A stretch of DNA of 64,000 bases from GCA-2401155 sp045047085 (GTDB lineage: Bacteria > Pseudomonadota > Alphaproteobacteria > Rhizobiales > Rhizobiaceae), in the NCBI GenBank assembly GCA_045047085.1, contig JASFYT010000072.1, positions 45,790 to 109,789 on the forward strand. The letters are read 5' to 3'. The notes under the pieces are model-generated. The model worked only from the letters and a program-made list of their open reading frames with translations. It was not told where the DNA came from and did not search any database. Numbering within the stretch: the stretch's first letter is position 1; each line of letters begins with the position of its first letter. This document shows positions 27,455-35,904 of the stretch, piece by piece. The position numbers were made by a program, and so were the translations under genes.

Positions 27455-28231
27455 ATGAGTGGGACCGAGAAAAATCAGCTGGATATATCAAACGCAGACG
27501 CAGCCAGCATGGAAGTTCGCATCTGGCGCGGTAAGGTTGAGGGGGCATTTTGCTCTTATCATGTGCCTATGCGTGATAATCAAACCATATTGGATGTCGT
27601 CACTGAAATTCAGCGTGAGCAGGAACCTGCTCTTGCTTATCGTTTTGCCTGCCGGGTCGGGGTTTGTGGCTCTTGCGCCATGACGGTGAATGGCAAACCG
27701 CGCTGGACTTGCCGGACCCATGTTACACGCGTTGCTCATGAGGGCGTGCTGACGATTGAACCCTTGCGCAATTTGCCGCGCATCAAAGACCTTGTTTGCG
27801 ATATGGGAGAATTCTTTCAAAAATGGCAAAAGGCTGGTGGCAAGCATGTGGGATCACTCACACGGGCGGATAAACCAGCAAATGTTGATATTACCAATCC
27901 TGCGCGCGTTACCGCCAATGCAGCGATTGAGTGTATCAACTGTGCGGTCTGTTATAGCGCTTGTGATGTGGTGGCGTGGGATGCTGATTATCTCGGGCCT
28001 GCGGCACTTAACCGGTCTTGGACGCTGGTTAACGATGAACGCCACAGCGAACGCGAAGAAACATTCGATAAATCCTTTGGCGAAGGGGGCTGTGGTTCCT
28101 GTCATTCTCAGGGAAACTGTACACGCCACTGTCCGGTGGAAATCAGCCCATCAGAAAGCATTGCCGGGCTTAAACGAGCTGCGTTTTCAGGCTTGCCAGT
28201 AACTGGCCTACCGAAATTGGATGGCAATTGA
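27455..28231 (+). CDS. Succinate dehydrogenase/fumarate reductase-like iron-sulphur subunit
   Basis: A 258-residue SdhB/FrdB-type protein that carries electrons between flavin and quinone. The N-terminal plant-ferredoxin domain binds [2Fe-2S] through CRVGVCGSC and a later Cys in GKPRWTC. The C-terminal half has a [4Fe-4S] motif CINCAVCYSAC and a [3Fe-4S]-type motif CHSQGNCTRHCP. An additional Cys precedes the last motif (GGCGSC). The N-terminal 20 residues are poorly conserved in type, so a start at ATG 27509 is also possible. It overlaps the next gene by four bases. The order B-C-D-A differs from the usual alphaproteobacterial sdhCDAB, suggesting a second, specialised complex. Confidence 0.85.
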   Translation: MSGTEKNQLDISNADAASMEVRIWRGKVEGAFCSYHVPMRDNQTILDVVTEIQREQEPALAYRFACRVGVCGSCAMTVNGKPRWTCRTHVTRVAHEGVLTIEPLRNLPRIKDLVCDMGEFFQKWQKAGGKHVGSLTRADKPANVDITNPARVTANAAIECINCAVCYSACDVVAWDADYLGPAALNRSWTLVNDERHSEREETFDKSFGEGGCGSCHSQGNCTRHCPVEISPSESIAGLKRAAFSGLPVTGLPKLDGN

Positions 28232-28560
28232 TGGAGCGTACTCTTTTTAAAGCGCAGCGTATCAGCGCAATGTTGTTGGCACCGTGGGTGCTGATCCATC
28301 TGGGGCTGATCCTTTATGCAGTTCGTGGCGGATTGACGGCTTCTGAAATTCTTGGTCGCACGCAGGGCAGTGTTTTTTGGGGGCTGTTTTATGGTAGCTT
28401 CGTGTTGCTTGTGACCATTCATGCGCCCATTGGGTTGCGCAATATTTTGCGGGAATGGACGCCACTGAAAAAGCATAGCATTGACCCAATGTGTTTCATG
28501 TTCGGCCTATTTATTTTGGCAATGGGCACTCGCGCTGTCATAGCGGTGGTCTTCGTATGA
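28228..28560 (+). CDS. Membrane anchor subunit of the SDH/FRD-like complex (first)
   Basis: A 110-residue protein with three hydrophobic segments (about residues 12-32, 48-68 and 88-108). His residues fall in the first and second segments (LIHLGLI, TIHAPIGLRN) and could bind haem b, as in cytochrome b subunits of SdhC/SdhD type. Its ATG overlaps the iron-sulphur gene stop, and its stop overlaps the next ATG (ATGA), so the four genes are translationally coupled. Confidence 0.75.
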   Translation: MMERTLFKAQRISAMLLAPWVLIHLGLILYAVRGGLTASEILGRTQGSVFWGLFYGSFVLLVTIHAPIGLRNILREWTPLKKHSIDPMCFMFGLFILAMGTRAVIAVVFV

Positions 28561-28919
28561 ACAAATTTCGTTTGAATGGGCACCGCTATCATAAATCATA
28601 CTTTGCATTTCTGGGACATCGACTTTCGGGACTGGCTCTGGCTATCTTTTTACCGTTTCACTTTCTGGCCCTCGGATTGGCATTAGAGGGTGATGATGCT
28701 CTGGACCAGGTACTTGCTTTTACTGACAATCCGATCGTGAAATTTGCCGAATGGGGTTTGGTGATTTTGATCGCCTTGCATTTTTCTTTTGGAATTCGTG
28801 TGCTGTTGCTTGAATTTACACCTTGGCCAAATCGAACAGATCCAAGATTGGGTTGGGTGTTGCCGGGCCTGTTTGCAGCAGGATTTGTTGGGTTGATATT
28901 TATTGTGCAGGTGATGTGA
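28557..28919 (+). CDS. Membrane anchor subunit of the SDH/FRD-like complex (second)
   Basis: A 120-residue protein with three hydrophobic segments. FLGHRLSGLALAIFLPFHFLALG resembles the HRxSG quinone-site region of SdhC-type cytochrome b subunits, and ALHFSFGIRVLL holds another candidate haem ligand. A longer open frame begins at 28491, but the ATG at 28557 overlapping the previous TGA is the natural start. It overlaps the flavoprotein start by one base (TGATG). Confidence 0.75.
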   Translation: MNKFRLNGHRYHKSYFAFLGHRLSGLALAIFLPFHFLALGLALEGDDALDQVLAFTDNPIVKFAEWGLVILIALHFSFGIRVLLLEFTPWPNRTDPRLGWVLPGLFAAGFVGLIFIVQVM

Positions 28920-30658
28920 TGCAGATTGAACGCCATGAGACGGATATTTTGGTGTTGGGCACGGGCGGCGCGGGGCTGTTTGCAGCGCTTCATGCCAAGC
29001 AAACCAATCCGGATGTAAAAATTACCATCGCTGCCAAGGGCTTACTTGGTAAAAGCGGCTGCACCCGCATGGTTCAGGGTGGTTACAATGTGGCGTTGGC
29101 CGATGGTGATTCCATTGAGCGGCATTTCATGGATACGATTGTTGGCGGCAAATGGTTGCCACGTCAGGATCTCGCGTGGAATTTATGCGTCAAAGCTGTG
29201 GAGCGTGTTCAGGAATTAGAAAACGAACTTGGTTGCTTTTTTGACCGTAATGCCGATGGCAGTCTGCATCAAAAAGCATTTGCCGGTCAAAGCTTTGATC
29301 GCACGGTGCATAAGGGTGATCTCACCGGCATCGAGATTATCAACCGATTGATGGAGCAGGTCTGGGCGCTGGAATTTGATGCGCTGGAGGAACATCGCGC
29401 CATTGAACTTATCCCGGCAAAAGATGGTTCAGGCATTTCCGGTGTGCTGCTGGTTGATGTTCGTACGGGTGGTTATCGTTTTGTGAAAGCAAAAGCCGTG
29501 TTGCTTGCAACTGGTGCGGGGCCAACCATGTATCTCTACCACACCCCATCAGGTGATAAATCTTGCGACGGACTGGCGATGGCTCTGCGCTATGGTCTTA
29601 AATTGCGTGATATGGAGATGGTGCAATTCCACCCGACCGGCCTGCTCGGTGGACCTAATACCCGCATGACCGGGACAGTTTTGGAAGAAGGCTTACGAGG
29701 AGCCGGGGGGCATTTGCTTAATGGCGACGGCGAACGCTTTATGCAGAATTACCATCCCAACGGCGAACGCGCCACACGCGATATTGTTTCGCGTGCGATC
29801 TATTCTGAAATGCGCGACGGGCGTACTACTTCCATGGGCGGCGTCTATATCAAGATGAACCATCTGGGGCCGGAAATGGTGGCTGAAAAATTTCCTGGCA
29901 TGGTTAAGCGTTGTGCCGATTGCGGATTTGATCTTGCGGGTGGTCAGGTGGAGGTAGTTCCAACTGCGCACTATATGATGGGCGGGGTTGAATTTGAGAT
30001 GGATTGTTCCACGGCCTCGCCTGGGCTTTATGCAGCCGGTGAAGACTGCGGCGGCGTGCATGGCGCCAACCGTCTTGGTGGCAACGGCGTTGCGAACTCC
30101 ACAGTCTATGGCGGCATAGCTGGCGAGGCGATGGCTCGTTTTGTTTCCAAAGAGGGTGTTTTGCGCGACCCGGATGAAAGCGTTATCGAACAAGGCGTTG
30201 CGCGGGCCGAACGACCTTTTGGACAGAAAACCGGTGACTTGAATGCTTTGCGCGAAAACTTGTGGCAAGATATGTGGAATGAAGTGGGTATTATGCGCAC
30301 CGCCGACAGCCTTGCCAAAGGGCAACAGGCAATCTCGCAGCATCGGCAAAACCTTGCTAAAACCGGGCTTGCCGATGGTGACCGCTCTTTCAATCTCACG
30401 TGGCATGACTGGCTGAACATGGATAGTTTGCTGGAAATTTCTTCGGTGATTACCACCGCATCACAATTGAGGGAAGATAGTCGCGGGGCACATTTCAGAG
30501 AGGATTTTCCTGATACAGGCGACCTGGATACAACCAAATACACGCAAATACATCTAAAAGGTGATAGTCTGGAAATGGAATTGGTTCCGGTGGAATTTAC
30601 AATCGTGAAACCGGGCGAATCTCTAATTGATGATGAGGCGGGAGCACCGCCAAAATAG
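28919..30658 (+). CDS. Succinate dehydrogenase/fumarate reductase-like flavoprotein subunit
   Basis: A 579-residue FAD protein. It has DILVLGTGGAGLFAALHA at the N-terminus (Rossmann) and the dicarboxylate-site residues of the family: QFHPTG, the Arg in EEGLRGAGG, the His in TAHYMMGG and the Arg in GANRLGGNGVAN. The position that carries the FAD-linking His in SdhA/FrdA (SHTxxAQGG) reads GCTRMVQGG here, with Cys48, so flavin is probably not attached through the usual His. The protein should interconvert succinate-like and fumarate-like acids, the direction and exact substrate being open. It is followed within nine bases by a class I fumarase. Confidence 0.85.
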   Translation: MQIERHETDILVLGTGGAGLFAALHAKQTNPDVKITIAAKGLLGKSGCTRMVQGGYNVALADGDSIERHFMDTIVGGKWLPRQDLAWNLCVKAVERVQELENELGCFFDRNADGSLHQKAFAGQSFDRTVHKGDLTGIEIINRLMEQVWALEFDALEEHRAIELIPAKDGSGISGVLLVDVRTGGYRFVKAKAVLLATGAGPTMYLYHTPSGDKSCDGLAMALRYGLKLRDMEMVQFHPTGLLGGPNTRMTGTVLEEGLRGAGGHLLNGDGERFMQNYHPNGERATRDIVSRAIYSEMRDGRTTSMGGVYIKMNHLGPEMVAEKFPGMVKRCADCGFDLAGGQVEVVPTAHYMMGGVEFEMDCSTASPGLYAAGEDCGGVHGANRLGGNGVANSTVYGGIAGEAMARFVSKEGVLRDPDESVIEQGVARAERPFGQKTGDLNALRENLWQDMWNEVGIMRTADSLAKGQQAISQHRQNLAKTGLADGDRSFNLTWHDWLNMDSLLEISSVITTASQLREDSRGAHFREDFPDTGDLDTTKYTQIHLKGDSLEMELVPVEFTIVKPGESLIDDEAGAPPK

Positions 30659-30667
30659 GATGGCTAA

Positions 30668-31624
30668 ATGATACCAATTGAAACTCTCGAAGAAGCCGCC
30701 TACGAAATCACAAAAAAGGCAGCGATTGATATTCCCGAAGATTATTACACCGGAATTCGCGGTATGATCGATCTGGAAAAGGGCGACTTGTCTTCCTTTG
30801 TGTTGGAAGCCATGTGCGACAATTGGGAGGCGGCCAGCGCCGACCGTAGACCCATGTGCGCCGATACCGGCTTGCCGCGATATTATGTAAAAATGGGTGA
30901 CGATGCTACCTTTAGCGGTGGGTTCACCGGGCTGGAAAAGGCGCTTCGCAGCGCCACCGCCCGCGCCACCCATGATGTTCCACTGCGGCCAAACCGGGTG
31001 CATCCGCTTTGGCGCACGGAACACAATAATAATGTGGGGCTGAATGCACCGGAGATTGATTGGTCGTTTGAACCGGCTGTGGACTGGATTGATATTACCA
31101 CCGTGCAAAAAGGCGGTCTGTTTGGCACCGACTACCGAATGCTTTTTCCCGGTGATGGTATTGATGGCATCAAGCGGTTTTTCCTCGATACGCTGATTGC
31201 GTTCGGCAAGCGCGGTCTTGCCTGCCAGCCTGCGATTGTTGGGGTGGGTGTTGGTGGTTCGAAGGATACCTGCATGCAGTTGGGTAAGCAGGCAGCGTGT
31301 TTACGCACGGTTGGTAATCGCAATCCCGATCCAAAAATTGCAGAGCTGGAACTGGAACTGAAAGATCTTGGTAATTCTATTGGAATGGGGCCAATGGGGT
31401 TCGTTGGTTCATCGATGGTTGTTGATTGTCATATTGAGGCAGGCTTCACCCATACGGGCGGGATGCCCGTGAGCATTCATACATTTTGTTTGTCGTCACG
31501 CCGCGCAACAGCTCGCATCTATAAAGACGGCAGCATTGAATATCGAACAAACCCAGAATGGTTCACCCCTTATATGAGACGGGAGAGCGTAGATTGGCCC
31601 ACACCCTTAAGCAAGTCAGCCTGA
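30668..31624 (+). CDS. Class I (iron-sulphur) fumarase, N-terminal catalytic part or alpha subunit
   Basis: 318 residues of the Fe-S hydrolyase family that hydrates fumarate, mesaconate or tartrate-type substrates. Three Cys that fit the [4Fe-4S] ligands lie in MCADTG, DTCMQLG and VDCHIEAG, the last leading into GFTHTGGMPVSI. It ends in RRESVDWPTPLSKSA, overlapping the next frame. In many bacteria both domains are one polypeptide, so either this is a true alpha subunit or the gene has lost one base near 31596. The ATG is nine bases after the flavoprotein stop, so it shares the operon. Confidence 0.85.
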   Translation: MIPIETLEEAAYEITKKAAIDIPEDYYTGIRGMIDLEKGDLSSFVLEAMCDNWEAASADRRPMCADTGLPRYYVKMGDDATFSGGFTGLEKALRSATARATHDVPLRPNRVHPLWRTEHNNNVGLNAPEIDWSFEPAVDWIDITTVQKGGLFGTDYRMLFPGDGIDGIKRFFLDTLIAFGKRGLACQPAIVGVGVGGSKDTCMQLGKQAACLRTVGNRNPDPKIAELELELKDLGNSIGMGPMGFVGSSMVVDCHIEAGFTHTGGMPVSIHTFCLSSRRATARIYKDGSIEYRTNPEWFTPYMRRESVDWPTPLSKSA

Positions 31625-32265
31625 ATATTCCGGCAAGCCCGGAAGATATTGCAGCACTGGAAATCGGCTCCATCGTGTTCCTCAATGGTGTGGTTTATAC
31701 CGCCCGCGAGGGGGTCTATGACATGGTGATGAATAAGGGCCGTGTGCTTCCCAATGACCTTAAAGAGCTGACCAATGTAAATTTCCATTGTTCGCCAGCC
31801 GCAGCGCCCAATGAGGATGGCAGCTATAAAATTGGTGGAGTTACGGCCACTGCTAGTTTCCGCTTTTCAAAACAAATGCCCGATTGGCTCGATATTTCTG
31901 AATCAAAAATCATCATCGGTAAAGGCGGCATGCGCAAGGAAGATTACAAGAACGTTCTTGCGCCGCGCAAAGTGGTTTATCTCTCAACGGTTGGTTATGG
32001 CACAGGCGCATTGCTTGGGCGTGGAGTAAAGAATGTGCATGCGGTGCATTGGCTCGATGAATTGGGAATTGCGCAAGCGCTATGGATGTTTCAGGTGGAG
32101 AATTTTGGTCCGTTCATTGTCGATAGCGATATCGAAGGCAATTCGTTGTTTGTTAATCAGGGTGAGCTTGTAAATCAGAATTTCGACAAACTCTATGAGG
32201 GATTAAAAAAACCGGCGCTTCACCGTTATGGCGAAACGGATGATCGCAAAGACGAGCTGATGTAA
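31594..32265 (+). CDS. Class I fumarase, C-terminal part or beta subunit
   Basis: About 223 residues matching the swivelling beta domain of class I fumarases and tartrate dehydratases: IVFLNGVVYTARE, IIIGKGGMRKED and GALLGRGVKNVHAV followed by WMFQVENFGPFIV. I favour the TTG at 31594, which has GGGAG about 8 bases upstream; an ATG at 31558 in the same frame has no ribosome-binding site. It overlaps the alpha frame by 31 bases. Restoring one G at 31596-31597 would fuse the two into one protein of about 540 residues (reading DWAHTLKQV), so the split could be natural or an error. Confidence 0.8.
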   Translation: MAHTLKQVSLNIPASPEDIAALEIGSIVFLNGVVYTAREGVYDMVMNKGRVLPNDLKELTNVNFHCSPAAAPNEDGSYKIGGVTATASFRFSKQMPDWLDISESKIIIGKGGMRKEDYKNVLAPRKVVYLSTVGYGTGALLGRGVKNVHAVHWLDELGIAQALWMFQVENFGPFIVDSDIEGNSLFVNQGELVNQNFDKLYEGLKKPALHRYGETDDRKDELM

Positions 32266-32385
32266 GACCATGCGATAATTTGACACCTTAACCCTAATGC
32301 CCTGAATTTGTATCGTCACCGGAATCCGCTTGACTGAGAGTGATTTCACAATAGTATCTTCAATATTCTAAATGGGAGGAATACA

Positions 32386-33609
32386 ATGAAAAAGACGCTT
32401 TCATTCGCAGGGGCGCTCACAGCAGCACTTCTTGCGACAACAGGCATTGCAGCTGCAATGGAATGTGGGGAGATTACGCTGGGTTCAGCAATCTCGCTCA
32501 CAGGCAAATATTCATCGGCTGGCATTCATGCCCAGCATGGCTATGAATTTGCCATTCTTAAAATCAAAGAATCCGGTGGCATTAAAGTTGGCGACAAATG
32601 CTATAATTTCAAAGTCATCTATTATGACGATGAATCCAAAGGTGACCGTGGTGCCACTCTGGCAGAACGTTTGATCAATCAGGATAAAGTTCAATATATG
32701 CTTGGGCCTTATTCATCGGGTCTGACCAAGGCAATTGCACCCATTACCGAAAAATACAAAATACCAATGGTTGAAGCAGAAGGCGCATCGCGCTCGCTGT
32801 TTAATAAGGGTCGCAAATATTTGTTTGCCGTGCTTTCAACTTCCGAACAATATCTTGCATCTGCGATCGCATTGGCTGGCGAGCAGGCTGTGGCCAACGG
32901 TGGAAAAGCAAGCGACGTTAAAGTTGCCGTTGCCGTTGAAAACGACCCGTTCTCACTGGATATTCGTGCCGGTGTTCTGGATGACGCTAAAAAAGCGGGC
33001 ATGACCGTCGTCATTGATGAAAAACTGCCTCGTGATCTTTCGGATATGGGTGCAATCCTCACTAAAGTGAAATTGCTTAAGCCTGACGTGTTGATTGTTT
33101 CCGGTCACACAAAAGGTGCCGCAACTGCGGTTCGTCAGGTTGGCGAAATGAAGATCAAGGTTCCAATGTTTGCGATCACACACTGTGAATCTGCCGACGT
33201 TGTGGGTAAATTTGGCGATTATGCCAATGATGTTTTATGCGCCACCCAGTGGGCTGAAACTTTGACCTATAGTGATCCAATTTTTGGTACAGCTGCTGAA
33301 TATAATGCTGAAATTAAAGCAAAAGTTTCACATTATGCGGACCGTTCTGTTCCTTACCAAACGGCTCAGGCATCCGCTGCAGTATATGTATTCAAAGACG
33401 CATTTGAACGTGCAGGCTCCCTTGATAAGGAAAAAGTTCGTGATGCGATTGCAGCGACCAATCTTGCTACTTTCTATGGTCAGATCAAATTTGCCCCTGA
33501 AGGTAATAATATGGCGAAACCAATGGTTCTGCGCCAGATTCAAAACGGCAAATATAAAGTGGTTGCACCAACAGCTTTTGCTACCGACAAGCTGAATTGG
33601 CCTCGCTAA
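32386..33609 (+). CDS. Branched-chain-amino-acid-type (Liv) ABC transporter substrate-binding protein
   Basis: A 407-residue periplasmic binding protein of the Peripla_BP_6 family with a cleavable signal peptide ending near IAAAM (residue 24). The mature protein begins ECGEITLGSAISLTGKYSSAG, the classical first strand and ligand loop. Family ligands include amino acids, amides, urea and aromatic or aliphatic acids. The 120-base gap from the fumarase suggests a separate promoter, and GGGAGGA precedes the ATG. A strong terminator follows. The neighbouring SDH-like/fumarase block hints at a dicarboxylate-type ligand, an inference only. Confidence 0.88.
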   Translation: MKKTLSFAGALTAALLATTGIAAAMECGEITLGSAISLTGKYSSAGIHAQHGYEFAILKIKESGGIKVGDKCYNFKVIYYDDESKGDRGATLAERLINQDKVQYMLGPYSSGLTKAIAPITEKYKIPMVEAEGASRSLFNKGRKYLFAVLSTSEQYLASAIALAGEQAVANGGKASDVKVAVAVENDPFSLDIRAGVLDDAKKAGMTVVIDEKLPRDLSDMGAILTKVKLLKPDVLIVSGHTKGAATAVRQVGEMKIKVPMFAITHCESADVVGKFGDYANDVLCATQWAETLTYSDPIFGTAAEYNAEIKAKVSHYADRSVPYQTAQASAAVYVFKDAFERAGSLDKEKVRDAIAATNLATFYGQIKFAPEGNNMAKPMVLRQIQNGKYKVVAPTAFATDKLNWPR

Positions 33610-33640
33610 GCTAAAATTTCCCGGCATCAGTTTGCCGGAA

Positions 33641-33676
33641 CATCGGGGGTCTTTGATGGCCCCCGATGACTTTTTT
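33641..33676 (+). terminator. Intrinsic terminator between the binding-protein and permease genes
   Basis: CATCGGGGG pairs perfectly with CCCCCGATG, followed by AC and six T residues. A smaller CCGGCA/TTGCCGG hairpin lies just upstream. It lies within the transporter gene set, so partial read-through is implied. Confidence 0.85.
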
Positions 33677-33741
33677 CAGACGTTTGCTGCCCGTAAAACA
33701 GACCGGATTAACTGGCAAAGGGTGCATTCAGGGGACAGAAT

Positions 33742-34848
33742 ATGGATCAGATTTTCTCAAACATTTCACTATTGTTTGAATTTCCGGTCGTCAATATTTC
33801 GATATTGCTCGAAGGCTTGATGATTGGTTCGCTGTTTGCACTTGCGGCCTATGGACTGGCGCTGGTTTGGGGCGTGATGAACGTCAAAAACCTCGCTCAG
33901 GGCGACTTTGTTGTCGCCGGGGGCTATGTGTCATGGTATTTTTCCCAACTTGGAATGCATCCACTTTTAGGTGTTCCGCTGGCTTTTGTGGTCATGGCAT
34001 TGCTGGGAGGGGCTTTACATGGCACAGGCATCCACCGTTGGGCACAGTCACAATCAAAATTAATGATCTCTCTTTCTGTACTAGCTGGAGCAGCACTTCT
34101 CCGAGGTGTTTTTATGGAAGAAGGCGTCAGTCATTTAGGTATGAACGGGAGTCAACTCTCCCAGAACGCAGGAATTTTTCTTACTGTTTTGCTGGTGATC
34201 AATGGCGGAATCTATAACCTCATTATTTCCCGCGTGATTGAACGCGATCTCTTCACCTCGCTTCTTGCCACATTCGGTCTGGCAATCATGATGGCGCAGT
34301 TGATGAATTTAATGTTTGGCTCGGATACGCAAAGTATCAAGCTTGAATATGAAACTCTCTATTTCTTCGACGATTTTGTCAGCGTGCCCATTGCCAAACT
34401 GATTGGTGTTGTCATGGCGCTCTCACTGGCTGCGGCCGTTATCTATTTCATGAAAACCAGCCGTATGGGGCAGGCGATCCGCGCCACGGCACAAGATGCA
34501 CGTGCCGCGCGCGTGATGGGGATTGATACAGAAAAAATCTACGCTTTTACCTTCTCGCTTAATTCCGCCATATGTGGTGCCGCCGGTGCGATCATTGTGA
34601 TGGTGTGGCTGATCCAGCCATTCTACGGTATCACCTATTCCATTCGTGCCTTTGTGATTGTGACTGCTGCTGGCCTTGGAAATCTGCCGGGCGTTATTGC
34701 TGCAGGTCTCGGTATTGGTGCGCTGGAACAATATGGCTCACATATTTTTGGCATTGGTTATCAGCAGGCGATAGCAGTTCTGCTGCTGCTATTCGTTTTA
34801 TTCATTAGACTGTTGCAACAGCGCCGGTCCCGACAGGCATTGCAGTAG
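33742..34848 (+). CDS. livH: Liv-type ABC transporter permease, LivH
   Basis: A 368-residue membrane protein of the LivH family. It has the early GLMIGSLFALAAYGLALVWGVMNVKNLAQGDFV region, the coupling helix IRATAQDARAARVMGID (EAA-like loop) and a C-terminal GLGIGALEQ. It is longer than the usual 290-310 residues because of an extra stretch around residues 110-160 between membrane segments. It is nine bases from livM. Confidence 0.88.
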   Translation: MDQIFSNISLLFEFPVVNISILLEGLMIGSLFALAAYGLALVWGVMNVKNLAQGDFVVAGGYVSWYFSQLGMHPLLGVPLAFVVMALLGGALHGTGIHRWAQSQSKLMISLSVLAGAALLRGVFMEEGVSHLGMNGSQLSQNAGIFLTVLLVINGGIYNLIISRVIERDLFTSLLATFGLAIMMAQLMNLMFGSDTQSIKLEYETLYFFDDFVSVPIAKLIGVVMALSLAAAVIYFMKTSRMGQAIRATAQDARAARVMGIDTEKIYAFTFSLNSAICGAAGAIIVMVWLIQPFYGITYSIRAFVIVTAAGLGNLPGVIAAGLGIGALEQYGSHIFGIGYQQAIAVLLLLFVLFIRLLQQRRSRQALQ

Positions 34849-34857
34849 GAGGCGACC

Positions 34858-35904
34858 ATGACAACTCAAAAACCACTCTTTTATTCGGGCCTTCTTGCGC
34901 TGATTATCGTGCTGCCTTTTTTGTTTCCGACCTATGGCGTGCAGCTTGCTGCTATGTGGCTTATGATCATTGTTGCCCTCACCTGGGACATGACTGGCGG
35001 CCAGATGGGTTATAATTCTCTGGGCAATATCTTCTTTTATGGCACCGGCATGTATGTGGCGGCACTGGTGTTCATTGGCTTCTCCCACGATATTGGCCAA
35101 TATACCGATGCTTCCGGTGGCGGGTCGTTTCAGTTTACCGACACGCAGTATTTCACCGGATTTTTCCTCGGCCTTATTGCGGCGGGAGTCTTTTGTGCAG
35201 CAAGTGCCGTAGTCATCGGCATGCTGATTTTTGGATTGCGCGGACCGTACTTTGCTATTGGAACGTTGGCCGTGGCGATCGCCGCGGGCGAACTGGTTTC
35301 TAACTGGGATTGGGTTGGCGGCGGCCAGGGCATCGCTCTGCCGATTTATCCGGGCGACATTGATGTGGGTAAGAAGTTCTTCTACTTTTTATTCGCCGGA
35401 TTGGGAGTTTCGGTATTTATCTTCCTGAAATGGCTCTACACCACGCGCTTTGGCGCGGCGATCAATGCCATTCGTGATGATGAGGAAAAAGCCGAAGCCA
35501 TGGGCATTCACACCATGTGGTACAAGCTCACCACATGGGCTATCTCTGCCTTTTTCGTCGGCATTGCCGGTGGTTTATCCGCCTTCCAGCTTATCCATTT
35601 TGAACCTCTTGAGTCGGCTTATCAAACCATTAACCTCGGGATATTTATGGTGGTTTGCGTATTGTTAGGCGGCAAAGGAACCCTTTGGGGACCGGTTATC
35701 GGAGCGATTGTATTTCACCTTTTCAAGGAAGTTACATGGGCCTATTTGCTCGGCTGGCAATGGGTGGCGCTTGGCGGACTAATCGTTGTTACCGTGGTTT
35801 ATTTTCAAGATGGTTTTATGGGTTGGCTCAAGCAACAAAAACCGGAATGGTTTGGCATTCGCGTAGAAAACAATTCCGTGGGAAGTACGGGGGCAGCCAA
35901 ATGA
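34858..35904 (+). CDS. livM: Liv-type ABC transporter permease, LivM
   Basis: A 348-residue permease with about nine membrane segments. The coupling loop is INAIRDDEEKAEAMGIHTMWYKL, the usual LivM sequence pattern. A hydrophilic loop with GGSFQFTDTQYF near residue 90 is atypical. The stop overlaps the livG start (ATGA). Confidence 0.88.
   Translation: MTTQKPLFYSGLLALIIVLPFLFPTYGVQLAAMWLMIIVALTWDMTGGQMGYNSLGNIFFYGTGMYVAALVFIGFSHDIGQYTDASGGGSFQFTDTQYFTGFFLGLIAAGVFCAASAVVIGMLIFGLRGPYFAIGTLAVAIAAGELVSNWDWVGGGQGIALPIYPGDIDVGKKFFYFLFAGLGVSVFIFLKWLYTTRFGAAINAIRDDEEKAEAMGIHTMWYKLTTWAISAFFVGIAGGLSAFQLIHFEPLESAYQTINLGIFMVVCVLLGGKGTLWGPVIGAIVFHLFKEVTWAYLLGWQWVALGGLIVVTVVYFQDGFMGWLKQQKPEWFGIRVENNSVGSTGAAK

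Noticed and set aside
35655..35900. A long open frame upstream of livG giving an 82-residue N-terminal extension
   Set aside because: It lies wholly inside livM in another frame; the ATG at 35901 overlapping the livM stop is the natural start.
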